A stretch of 58,269 bases of DNA, from assembly GCF_009695775.1 (NCBI RefSeq), contig NZ_VUNG01000009.1, positions 37,181-95,449 on the forward strand. Reading direction: 5' to 3'. Origin of the DNA: Hallella mizrahii (GTDB lineage Bacteria; Bacteroidota; Bacteroidia; Bacteroidales; Bacteroidaceae). The position numbers were made by a program, and so were the translations under genes. The notes beneath the pieces were generated by a model. It made no database searches, was not told where the DNA came from, and saw only the letters and a list, made by a program, of their open reading frames with translations. Positions 36,479-44,585 of this stretch are shown piece after piece; positions within the stretch are counted from its first letter, which is position 1; every line of letters begins with the position of its first letter.

Positions 36479-36554
36479 CGGGAGCCGACTCGCACGAGCC
36501 AGTTCCCGGAAAAAATAGAGAGAATTAAAATCAGCCCCTCACGGGCTGATAAAT
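36479..36554 (-). terminator. Tandem hairpin terminators after susD
   Basis: Read on the minus strand, the first hairpin has an ATCAGCCC/GGGCTGAT stem (36530-36550) followed by TTTTAATT. A second, imperfect 14-bp hairpin at about 36479-36510 is followed by a T run. Together they separate the susCD operon from the SGNH gene. Confidence 0.72.
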
Positions 36555-36568
36555 TCTTATGTTATTGC

Positions 36569-38056
36569 TTAGTTGTTGCCACCAGCCCACCATACGGGGT
36601 TGGTGTAGATATACATGCCTGCCTCATTACCTGAGCCAAAGACCTTGGCAACATTGGGGTTAGATGTGACATCGCTGTCGCCATAAGGCAAACGCAGTGG
36701 CCAGCGGTTAGAAGAACCGGATATATTGTTAGGATTCTGCATCTTCACCGGATAACTGCCATCTACATAGTCACAACGGCGTATATCGTTATAGGTCTCC
36801 AACTGCTCATCGCGTGTCTGAGCAATATACTTCTGTGTAAGAATCTCGTTGAGCGGATTGGCAGCATAGCGATCAGCTAAACCATTCAGATATGCGTCAA
36901 CATCAGCAGCAGAGATTTCCGAGTCAGCTGCTGTACCCCAATCATCCATAGCAGCTCTCACAGCACTGTCAAAGTCTGACTTAGCATCCTGACCAAGACG
37001 AGCCTTGACCTCAGCAATGATAAAGTAGAGCTCTGACTTGCTGAAAAGATGGAGAGAGGAAGCACTGTTCTCAAGCCATGCAGGATAGGCCAGCGTGTTT
37101 GTAGACTGAGCCTGCTCAGCATTACCAGGAGTGCCGACACCGGCTTCTGTTTCAAAGCCATCAAAGTTGTAGATCGGTTCACGTGGGTCTTTGCGTGCCG
37201 TCAGCAAGTCTTCCACCGTCTTGGAAGATCCAATGTAGTAGCGGCTCCAATGATAAGCAGACCAAGAGTTGTCGGATGTCTTACCGTTGAAGACATCGAG
37301 ATTGGCACCATCGAAACCGGCAGAAACTGCTGCCTCAGCCTCAGCGAGCACCTTGCTCAGATGTGCGGGGGTCTTGTCTGTGCCATAGGTATGCAGTAAG
37401 TAACGGGCTTTCAAAGCATGAACCAAACCTGCCCACTTGTCAAGATTACCATTGAAGATGACATCATGAGTCCCAACGGTCTTAGAACCTTGGGCGAGAT
37501 TAGTCTGTGCACTGTCAAGCAGTGAGAAAATTTTGTCGTAGATATCCTTTTGACTTGTCAGCGCAGGAGTCGACTGGCCACCCAATGCCTCTGTGCAAGG
37601 AACATCACCGTGCATGTCGGTCAATATGCCCCAATTCAAGGCTTCCAATGCCTGAGCCATTCCAAGAAGATCGTCCGCGCCGTTGTTCACACCACCACGG
37701 CATTTCTCCTTGATGACTTTCAAGTTGTAGAGATTGGCATAGGTATTGTTCCACTCATTATTAAACGTGGTGCTACTAGCGACCTCGTTGACATTGCGCA
37801 ACTCAGCGTTCTTCAGCTGGTTGTTACCCGTACCGAAGAGTTGTTCTGTATAGCTGGAGACATACCAAGCATAGTTACCGTCAAGGATGTTGTAAACGGT
37901 GTTTACCTCTGCGTCGGTAATCGAATAATTACCGTCGACAATGGATATGGAGCTGTGCTGCTCATCCGTGTTGATGTGGTCCATCTGGTCTTCTGAGCAC
38001 GAGGCAAAGGCCAGGGCGACCAGAGCAGCTCCCATGATATATTTAGTCTTTATCAT
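36569..38056 (-). CDS. susD: SusD/RagB-like outer membrane lipoprotein (SusD-like_2 type)
   Basis: The 495-residue lipoprotein has a signal peptide ending in the lipobox LAFASC. TPR-like helical segments follow, with ALNWGILTDMHGDVPCTEAL and TSQKDIYDKIFSLLDSAQTNL, which I recognise from the SusD-like_2 group. It caps the SusC channel and binds the imported nutrient at the cell surface. It lies 27 bp after susC in the same operon. The substrate is unknown: no glycosidase is adjacent, and peptides are as plausible as glycans given the nearby protease. Confidence 0.9.
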   Translation of the reverse strand: MIKTKYIMGAALVALAFASCSEDQMDHINTDEQHSSISIVDGNYSITDAEVNTVYNILDGNYAWYVSSYTEQLFGTGNNQLKNAELRNVNEVASSTTFNNEWNNTYANLYNLKVIKEKCRGGVNNGADDLLGMAQALEALNWGILTDMHGDVPCTEALGGQSTPALTSQKDIYDKIFSLLDSAQTNLAQGSKTVGTHDVIFNGNLDKWAGLVHALKARYLLHTYGTDKTPAHLSKVLAEAEAAVSAGFDGANLDVFNGKTSDNSWSAYHWSRYYIGSSKTVEDLLTARKDPREPIYNFDGFETEAGVGTPGNAEQAQSTNTLAYPAWLENSASSLHLFSKSELYFIIAEVKARLGQDAKSDFDSAVRAAMDDWGTAADSEISAADVDAYLNGLADRYAANPLNEILTQKYIAQTRDEQLETYNDIRRCDYVDGSYPVKMQNPNNISGSSNRWPLRLPYGDSDVTSNPNVAKVFGSGNEAGMYIYTNPVWWAGGNN

Positions 38057-38083
38057 ACGATATCAGTTTAAATCATGTAATGT

Positions 38084-41000
38084 TTAGAATGTGAGTTTAA
38101 AGCCTCCACCAAAGCTTGAAGTAGCAGGAATAGAGTAGCGCTCAAAATAGCCGCTCATGTTTCCGTTACCCTGTGAACTCTCGGGGTCGAGATCAGGCAA
38201 CTTGGACCAAAGAAGGATGTTGCGGGCAAAGCCGTAGACAGAGATGTCAAGACCACCAAGCTTTGGCAAATGGTAAGACAGTGTCACATCACGAAGTTTC
38301 AGGTAGCTGGCATCATAGATACCTGCCTCTGTAACATCGTTGTAAGCCATCCAATAGTCTTGCTTGCTCACCTCTACCGTATTCTTCTGGCCGGTAGCCT
38401 CATCGATACCCTCTGCAACCATCGTACCCTCGTGATAAGGAAGTGACTCCTTGGTTGCACCGAAGTAGTTCATCGTCAGCAGCGTACCATTATAGAGTTT
38501 GCCGCCGTTCTGCCAGTCAAGAGTAGCAGCGAGAGACAGGCGCTTGTAGCTGACATTGAGGTTGAAGCCCATATTGAAGTTAGGAGAGCACTCACCGAGG
38601 TTGACGCTCGTGCCGGTTCCTTGTGGGAGACCGTTGGACAGAAGCAACTCACCATTCTCAGCACGCTTGAAGGCAACACCATAGATGTTAGGATAGGTGT
38701 AGCCAGCCTGAGCGCGAATCTGCGGCTCGACGAAGCCACCAAGGAAGATACTCTCCACACCGGGAGCAAGCTTCTTAACTTTGTTCTTCACCTTAGTGAA
38801 GTTCACTCCCAAGTCAACATTGAAGTCTTTGCTCTTTACTACATTAGCATTGACAGAGATCTCATGTGCCCAAGTTGTCATCTCACCGGCATTGGTACGC
38901 AGATACTGATAACCGGTAGAACCAGCTGTAGGCACGTCGAAGATCTGATCTTTGACATCCTGATAGCTCAGCGTATAGGCGAAGCGAATGCGGTTGTCGA
39001 AGAAGTTAAGGTCTGTACCAATCTCCCAGTTGTTAGTGTTCTGGGGCTTCAGATTGGGATCGAATTTCACGTAGTATGGCACATAAGCCTGTTGACCACC
39101 GATAGGATAGCTGATTGGCGTGTAGAGATACATACCACTGCCGTATGTAGGGACGTACATGTAGTTGTTATAGAACACACCGGCCTGACCCACCTGAGCC
39201 AAAGATGTACGCAACTTACCATAGGAAAGAATGTGATTGCCTTTCAGACCGGGAAGCTCTGTAAAGATCCAGCCTAAAGAAACTGAAGGATAGAAGAAAC
39301 TGCGATTGCCACGAGGCATAGTGGAAACAATGTCGTTACGGCCTGTAGCTGTGAAGAACAACTGATCTTTCCATGCCAGACTCAACTGTCCAAACGTACC
39401 GATCGTGCGCTCTTGCTGTCCATACTCACTGTGAACATCGATGCTGGAAGCATTATCGATGGTCGGCTGGCCATACCAGGCAAGTCCAGAGCCATCGTAG
39501 TCCCAATAGCGACGATACTCGTGATTGAACTCATTACCAAGCAAAAAGCCAAAGTCCCACTCTTGCTGAGCACCCCACTTAGCAGTAAAGTTGACAGTGA
39601 AAAGGTTATTGAAGATATTGGTCTGAACACCAGTGTTCTCCACTTCACCTTTAGAATTGTAGGCAGAACCTACTTCTGCAATCGTTTTATTGTTTGTGGT
39701 GTAGACATCTTCACCGGCCTGCTCACGGAAAACGAGGTTATAGTTCTCACCCCAATTGATCTTCGGACGATACTCTACATAGGCATTGCCGAACACGCGG
39801 TTGGTATGCTGGAAGAACTCGTCATTGTCAGCAAACCAATAAGGATTATCAAAAGAAGTGCTACGGAAGCTGATCTGACTGGTCGGATCATTGGGGGCGT
39901 GGTTGGGCACTCCTTTGAGATCAAACTCAACAGGTGCGGAATAGACCACGTTTACAATACCATTGTTAGCACCCGGAGCAGATTTAATTCTCACGGCACT
40001 GTAGTTGGCAGAGAAACCTGTCTTCCACTGATCGTCAATCTTCCAGTCTACGGCACCGCGCGCACCGGTACGTGTCATGCCTGTAGAAGGAATGATACCC
40101 GTCTGATAAGTATCACTGATACTGAAAGAATAGTCAAGGCCATTCTTGTTCTGGCTGATGCCAAACGTAGAGTTCTGTGTGAAACCCGTGCGGAAGAAGT
40201 CACCCACATTGTCGTGTACTTCTGGAGTCACCCAACCGTCAAGACCCGCAGCCGCATATTTGGGGTTATAGAACTGTCCTTTGTGGGAAGACAGGTCGCC
40301 ATTGGTGTATTTGTTATTGGTGTTACCGCCGTATGTTGCATCATTAGGCAGATCTGCAATCTTCGGACCCCAGCTCATGGATGTCGTCGGATCGTAAGCA
40401 CCGACTTTATTACCTTGTGCATAGACATCCTGATGCTCGAACTTACGGCTCAAAGTAGAAGCACTTAAGTCTGTGGAGAATGTGATGACGGGTTTTGAAG
40501 TAGCTTTGCTGCCACGCTTCGTGGTGATGAGCACAACACCATTAGAGGCACGGAGACCATAAAGGGCAGAAGCAGCCTGACCCTTCAACACACTGATCGA
40601 CTCAATGTCGTCCGGATTGATATCAATTGTACGGCTGGCATAGTCTGCACCCGTCACAGACTGCCCTGTAGAGAAGTCTGGCTGAGAGGAGATAGGCATA
40701 CCATCCACAACATACAAAGGCGTGTTGTTGCCGTCGAATGAACGGGCACCACGAATGACAATTTGTGCAGAAGCACCAGGAGCACCGGAGGATGTACGGA
40801 TATCCACACCCGTCAGCTTGCCCTGCATGGCACTTGCCAAAGAGGAAGTACCTGCCACGTTCAGGTCACTGGCCTTCAACTCCTGAGCATCATAGCCCAA
40901 GGACTTTTTCTGACGAGTGATACCCATCGCAGTCACCACGACTTCATCAAGCGTCTTGTCGTTGGAAGATAGCTGAATCTTGAGATTGTTTGCAGCCTTC

Positions 41001-41245
41001 ACCGTCTTGTCTTTCATACCAAGATAAGAGACTCTCAGGTTGGAACCTGGCGCTACATTGAGTGTGAACTTACCGTCCACATCTGTTACAGTACCTGTCT
41101 TTGTGCCGGCAATCGTCACGGCTGCACCCACAATAGGCTCACCGTCCTCGGCCGAGACTACGGTACCACTAATCGTTGTTTGAGCTAATGCCCCGCCCAA
41201 GAAGAGGAAGAAGCAAGCTAAAAACATCATTAGTCTTTTTTCCAT
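38084..41245 (-). CDS. susC: SusC/RagA-type TonB-dependent outer membrane transporter
   Basis: This is a large transporter of 1053 residues with a signal peptide, a carboxypeptidase-regulatory-like domain (ISGTVVSAEDGEPIVGAAVTI, about 25-100), a plug domain with YVVDGMPI and ISVLKGQAASALYGLRASNGVVLITTK, and a 22-strand barrel ending in FGGGFKLTF. It imports the substrate captured by SusD using TonB energy. No anti-sigma-binding STN domain is seen, so regulation by an ECF sigma pair is not indicated. A 5' leader of about 160 nt is predicted from the upstream -7 box. Confidence 0.95.
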   Translation of the reverse strand: MEKRLMMFLACFFLFLGGALAQTTISGTVVSAEDGEPIVGAAVTIAGTKTGTVTDVDGKFTLNVAPGSNLRVSYLGMKDKTVKAANNLKIQLSSNDKTLDEVVVTAMGITRQKKSLGYDAQELKASDLNVAGTSSLASAMQGKLTGVDIRTSSGAPGASAQIVIRGARSFDGNNTPLYVVDGMPISSQPDFSTGQSVTGADYASRTIDINPDDIESISVLKGQAASALYGLRASNGVVLITTKRGSKATSKPVITFSTDLSASTLSRKFEHQDVYAQGNKVGAYDPTTSMSWGPKIADLPNDATYGGNTNNKYTNGDLSSHKGQFYNPKYAAAGLDGWVTPEVHDNVGDFFRTGFTQNSTFGISQNKNGLDYSFSISDTYQTGIIPSTGMTRTGARGAVDWKIDDQWKTGFSANYSAVRIKSAPGANNGIVNVVYSAPVEFDLKGVPNHAPNDPTSQISFRSTSFDNPYWFADNDEFFQHTNRVFGNAYVEYRPKINWGENYNLVFREQAGEDVYTTNNKTIAEVGSAYNSKGEVENTGVQTNIFNNLFTVNFTAKWGAQQEWDFGFLLGNEFNHEYRRYWDYDGSGLAWYGQPTIDNASSIDVHSEYGQQERTIGTFGQLSLAWKDQLFFTATGRNDIVSTMPRGNRSFFYPSVSLGWIFTELPGLKGNHILSYGKLRTSLAQVGQAGVFYNNYMYVPTYGSGMYLYTPISYPIGGQQAYVPYYVKFDPNLKPQNTNNWEIGTDLNFFDNRIRFAYTLSYQDVKDQIFDVPTAGSTGYQYLRTNAGEMTTWAHEISVNANVVKSKDFNVDLGVNFTKVKNKVKKLAPGVESIFLGGFVEPQIRAQAGYTYPNIYGVAFKRAENGELLLSNGLPQGTGTSVNLGECSPNFNMGFNLNVSYKRLSLAATLDWQNGGKLYNGTLLTMNYFGATKESLPYHEGTMVAEGIDEATGQKNTVEVSKQDYWMAYNDVTEAGIYDASYLKLRDVTLSYHLPKLGGLDISVYGFARNILLWSKLPDLDPESSQGNGNMSGYFERYSIPATSSFGGGFKLTF

Positions 41246-41405
41246 ATACTCTCTCTTTTAGTTAATTAATTGTATGATATGTATCCAATATTCTCTCTAA
41301 TACGACACCAAAGCTCAAAGGCAACAAAAAGTCAATCTAAAAGTTTGTTCGTATACAAAACGATTCTTGCAATAGTCTTCTTACGACATATTACATTCTC
41401 TCTAT

Positions 41406-41421
41406 TACTTTTGCAAAATTA
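41406..41421 (-). promoter_or_regulatory. Palindromic -7 boxes upstream of susC
   Basis: The 16-bp sequence TACTTTTGCAAAATTA contains TAATTTTG on the minus strand (41421-41414) and TACTTTTG on the plus strand (41406-41413). The minus-strand box would give susC a leader of about 160 nt. Nothing is known to be transcribed rightward from the plus-strand box. Confidence 0.5.
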
Positions 41422-41514
41422 AGGGATAATGATGAAAGAAAGAAGAAATCACGTTAAAAATATGATTCTATTAACATAAATTAGTCAACAAAGTGATAGT
41501 TGTGTATAAAAATA

Positions 41515-41569
41515 AAGCTTTTATAGACTTTACACTTACATTTCATCGTATAAAAGTCTATAAAAGCTT
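41515..41569. terminator. Terminator of the M6 protease gene
   Basis: AAGCTTTTATAGACTTT (41515-41531) and AAAGTCTATAAAAGCTT (41553-41569) form a perfect 17-bp stem with a 21-nt loop. On the minus strand TTTATTTTTA follows. Its distance from the protease stop (32 bp) fits. Confidence 0.82.
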
Positions 41570-41600
41570 CGACTTACAAGCTACAGTCATATACGTGGGC

Positions 41601-43748
41601 TTATTTTCCTAATATCACCTTATGATGGTTGACAATGTAAATACCTTTTGGCAAAGCAGCAGGATCTGTACCCATATTCTGACCGGAAAGGCTGTAAATA
41701 CATGACGAAACGCCGTTGGATTGCGGCAGTGCACTGATTCCTGTCGTCACAGCTCTTGTGATATACACGTCATCAAGGAAGAATCGACCGGTAGCAATAA
41801 ATGTCAGAGAGCAAGAGCCCTTGCCCACAATATGATAAGTATAGGTTTGCCACTGCCCTTTCTGCATGGTAGTCATGATCGTTGCACCCTTGGCTTCAGT
41901 AAACTGAGCATCGGACTGACTCAAGAATAATTGCAAGTCAGTACCTTCACTCTTCGTATTCCAACCTGCCAAACGAAAGGTTAGTGTCACTGTATCACCG
42001 GGAAGTGTAAAATAAGGAGTAGTAACGATAAACGTCTTATCAGCAGCGCTGCCACTACTGCCAAAGCGTGCACAATGATCACCTGCGTAAGCCTTACACT
42101 TAGGATTCCAGCCTTTCAAATCCGACAGAAAGCTACCATTAGCTATCGCCCCATTGAAACGTCCGTCATTGCCACCAGTACTTTTGCAATTGGAGAAGGT
42201 TTCCTTGAGTAAATACTCTCCTTCTTCTTGATTGGTGGCAAGAGAAAGATCAGGCGAATAAGTAAAGGAAGCTAACCCATCACCGTCGACATCAATATTT
42301 GTCACACTGCAATGCAGCAGCCTACTGCCGTCGTAATTGTCATGAAAGAGCTGTGTCGCCGGCGAGGAGCTATCAGAGAAAATGTTGCGGGAGCCATAAG
42401 GATAAGTGTCGTGAGCGACCGTTGAGTGCGTCGACAATCCGTCGGCAGGAACTAAAGCGAGGTGAAGGTGATCGCCGTAATAGTCATTATACAGTCCGAG
42501 TGTATTGACGGCATTGGCTTCCCATGCGTCTTTGTCATAGTCGACATGGGTGATGAGCACGCCACTTCCAGGAAGTTGCCGGTCAAAGCCAACAGGCTGG
42601 CGGTTTTCTAAAAGGAAGTATTCGTTTGCATATTGCGGATGCCGGATCAGATAAGCTTGTCCTCCATCGGCGAGCGGTTTCATATCCTTGACCTCCACGG
42701 AATTATTTCCCAACTCTACAGGGGAGAGCCAGCCGCATGTCATCTTCTCATAGGCTGTATATCCGGCCGGAAGATACCCGTCACCATTGTAGTTGCCATA
42801 GTCCATCAAGTCCCAGGCATCCATGGCAAAACTACCTTTGTCCTGAACGTCATAGACATCGGGGAAACCCATGCAATGGGAGAACTCGTGACAGAACGTG
42901 CCGATGCCGGCAATCTTTCCATCATATTTCAACTCATTGGAACAAGCATAGGTATTGATCTTCGTGCCGTTGATCTTCAATACTTTCCTGTCTTCTTCCA
43001 AAGTAAACATCAAAGGCCATATCAGACTGTCGTTGGAGGAGTCGTAGTCATTCTGCCCATATCCGGCAAAAAGAACAAAGACTTCCTCCGCCTCACCGTC
43101 ACCATCCCAGTCATAACGCGAGAAATCAATACTGTCCTGCACGCCCTTGCATGCCTCAATCACCATATCACCGATGTTCTTCTCATCGTCATTTCCATAA
43201 TACTCATAAGGCTGAGACATCATCACCGGCCCCGCCACGTCGAAGTCCAAGATGAACTTGCCTCCACTCTGTGCCTTGAAATAATCGCGGACAGAACCTT
43301 GGAAGCCATTGTCGTGATAGTCAGGAGCATTGGTGATCTTGCGATAGAGTGCCACCGGATCAGCCATGCTGAACCGCTTATTAGGAAACTCTGCAAGGAT
43401 CACAAGACCGTGCTTGTTTCCAGAAAAAATAGGGGACGCAGCCGCAGTGCGACGGACAGAAGAAGCAAAGCGACGGGATGCTGACACATATCTCTTTGCC
43501 GCGCTCGCCACAATACTGTCTCTTGAAATCCTCTGATAACGTCCCGTCGCTTTATTCAGAACATAGCAAGTGCCGTCAACAGCACGCGCATATCGTATGC
43601 GCTCGTCGCCCAAGAATTCCACGTTTACAGACTTACCATCGTTTGTAAGCACTTCTTTCCAATGACCACGACGAGCTGGAACTGCCATCATCAGCATGAA
43701 ATGGCAACAAGTAAGCAATAGGAAAAGGGAGCGTAAAGGATGTTTCAT
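41601..43748 (-). CDS. Secreted M6-family metalloprotease with type IX-like C-terminal tail
   Basis: The 715-residue protein has a signal peptide and a propeptide-like region, then the M6 zinc site HEFSHCMGFPD (H287, E288, H291) preceded by GIGTFC. An EF-hand-like DWDGDGEAEE precedes it. A jelly-roll domain follows (about 520-670). The last residues, PKGIYIVNHHKVILGK, resemble the C-terminal signal for type IX secretion in Bacteroidetes. The protease is probably exported or displayed and could feed peptides to the neighbouring SusCD; that link is inference. Confidence 0.88.
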   Translation of the reverse strand: MKHPLRSLFLLLTCCHFMLMMAVPARRGHWKEVLTNDGKSVNVEFLGDERIRYARAVDGTCYVLNKATGRYQRISRDSIVASAAKRYVSASRRFASSVRRTAAASPIFSGNKHGLVILAEFPNKRFSMADPVALYRKITNAPDYHDNGFQGSVRDYFKAQSGGKFILDFDVAGPVMMSQPYEYYGNDDEKNIGDMVIEACKGVQDSIDFSRYDWDGDGEAEEVFVLFAGYGQNDYDSSNDSLIWPLMFTLEEDRKVLKINGTKINTYACSNELKYDGKIAGIGTFCHEFSHCMGFPDVYDVQDKGSFAMDAWDLMDYGNYNGDGYLPAGYTAYEKMTCGWLSPVELGNNSVEVKDMKPLADGGQAYLIRHPQYANEYFLLENRQPVGFDRQLPGSGVLITHVDYDKDAWEANAVNTLGLYNDYYGDHLHLALVPADGLSTHSTVAHDTYPYGSRNIFSDSSSPATQLFHDNYDGSRLLHCSVTNIDVDGDGLASFTYSPDLSLATNQEEGEYLLKETFSNCKSTGGNDGRFNGAIANGSFLSDLKGWNPKCKAYAGDHCARFGSSGSAADKTFIVTTPYFTLPGDTVTLTFRLAGWNTKSEGTDLQLFLSQSDAQFTEAKGATIMTTMQKGQWQTYTYHIVGKGSCSLTFIATGRFFLDDVYITRAVTTGISALPQSNGVSSCIYSLSGQNMGTDPAALPKGIYIVNHHKVILGK

Positions 43749-43760
43749 AACATGAAAGGA

Positions 43761-43806
43761 TTAGTTTTTCTCTATATTTTCAAACAACGTCTGCCATAAG
43801 TCATCG
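43761..43806 (-). pseudogene. Duplicated remnant of the rnhB 3' end
   Basis: Just downstream of the rnhB stop, the minus strand encodes DDLWQTLFENIEKN and a stop. This closely resembles the actual rnhB ending [11 protein letters not shown], but in a different frame. It looks like a partial tandem duplication or the ancestral tail displaced by a newer one. Confidence 0.65.
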
Positions 43807-43831
43807 ACAAGGTTGTTAGAAAGGACTTCGC

Positions 43832-44506
43832 TTACTCTATATTCTCAAACAGTGTAGGCTGTAAGTCTCCCAGGAGATTAAAGGTTTTGCGGTGGTAGGG
43901 TGAGATGCCATGATCACGGATGGCCAACCGGTGCTCCCGTGTGGGATAGCCTTTGTTCTTCTTCCAGCCATAGACAGGATATTTCCGGTCGAGCTCATCC
44001 ATATAGTCATCGCGAAAGGTCTTGGCCAAGATGCTGGCCGCAGCGATGGCCTCGTACTTCCCGTCGCCTTTGACAATACACTGATAAGGCAAAGGCTGAC
44101 GACTGTCGCGCTTCGGAAAGACACGCTTTTGTCGTGGTTGGCACGCTTCGTCGGCAATAGGAACATAGGGATCAAAGCGGTTGCCGTCGATAATGAGCTT
44201 GTCTGGTCTGACCTTTAATTGGTCGAGGGCGCGGTGCATGGCCAGGAAACTGGCGTGTAGAATATTGATCTCATCGATTTCCTCCGGTGTGACAATACCG
44301 ACAGCCCACGCCACAGCATCATGCTCAATGACCTTTCGAAGCTCGTAGCGTTTCTTGGCTGTGAGCTGTTTCGAGTCATTGAGCAGCGGATTGTCGTAGT
44401 CACGCGGCAGGATGACGGCGGCAGCATAGACACTACCCGCCAGGCATCCGCGGCCGGCCTCGTCACAGCCGGCCTCTATGCAATCAGTATAATAATGTGG
44501 TAACAA
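43832..44506 (-). CDS. rnhB: Ribonuclease HII, probable TTG start
   Basis: RNase HII removes ribonucleotides and RNA primers from DNA. The signature [25 protein letters not shown] opens the conserved part, followed by LIIDGNRF and the late catalytic region [11 protein letters not shown]. The nearest ATG in frame (44668) lies inside sufS, and the intervening residues are unlike the family. TTG at 44504-44506 gives [18 protein letters not shown], a normal RnhB N-terminus, and 224 residues. The gene follows sufS with an array of heptanucleotide repeats between them. It ends just before a duplicated copy of its own tail. Confidence 0.9.
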   Translation of the reverse strand: MLPHYYTDCIEAGCDEAGRGCLAGSVYAAAVILPRDYDNPLLNDSKQLTAKKRYELRKVIEHDAVAWAVGIVTPEEIDEINILHASFLAMHRALDQLKVRPDKLIIDGNRFDPYVPIADEACQPRQKRVFPKRDSRQPLPYQCIVKGDGKYEAIAAASILAKTFRDDYMDELDRKYPVYGWKKNKGYPTREHRLAIRDHGISPYHRKTFNLLGDLQPTLFENIE

Positions 44507-44520
44507 TTGGAATGTAGATG

Positions 44521-44583
44521 GATGAGTGATAAATGATGAGCGATGAATGTTGAGTATTGAATGACGAATGACCCATGACAAAT
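44521..44583 (-). repeat. Heptanucleotide array (consensus GATGAAT, 9 units) between sufS and rnhB
   Basis: Nine consecutive 7-bp units cover the spacer: GATGAGT, GATAAAT, GATGAGC, GATGAAT, GTTGAGT, ATTGAAT, GACGAAT, GACCCAT, GACAAAT. The array starts 14 bp upstream of the proposed rnhB start and ends 2 bp from the sufS stop. The rnhB frame remains open through the array. Confidence 0.88.
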
Positions 44584-44585
44584 GC

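Larger units (their letters stand above)
41246..41600. other. 355-bp non-coding spacer before susC
   Basis: No gene is seen. The spacer contains the likely susC promoter box with a long leader, an AT-rich stretch, and the terminator hairpin of the M6 protease gene. Confidence 0.6.
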
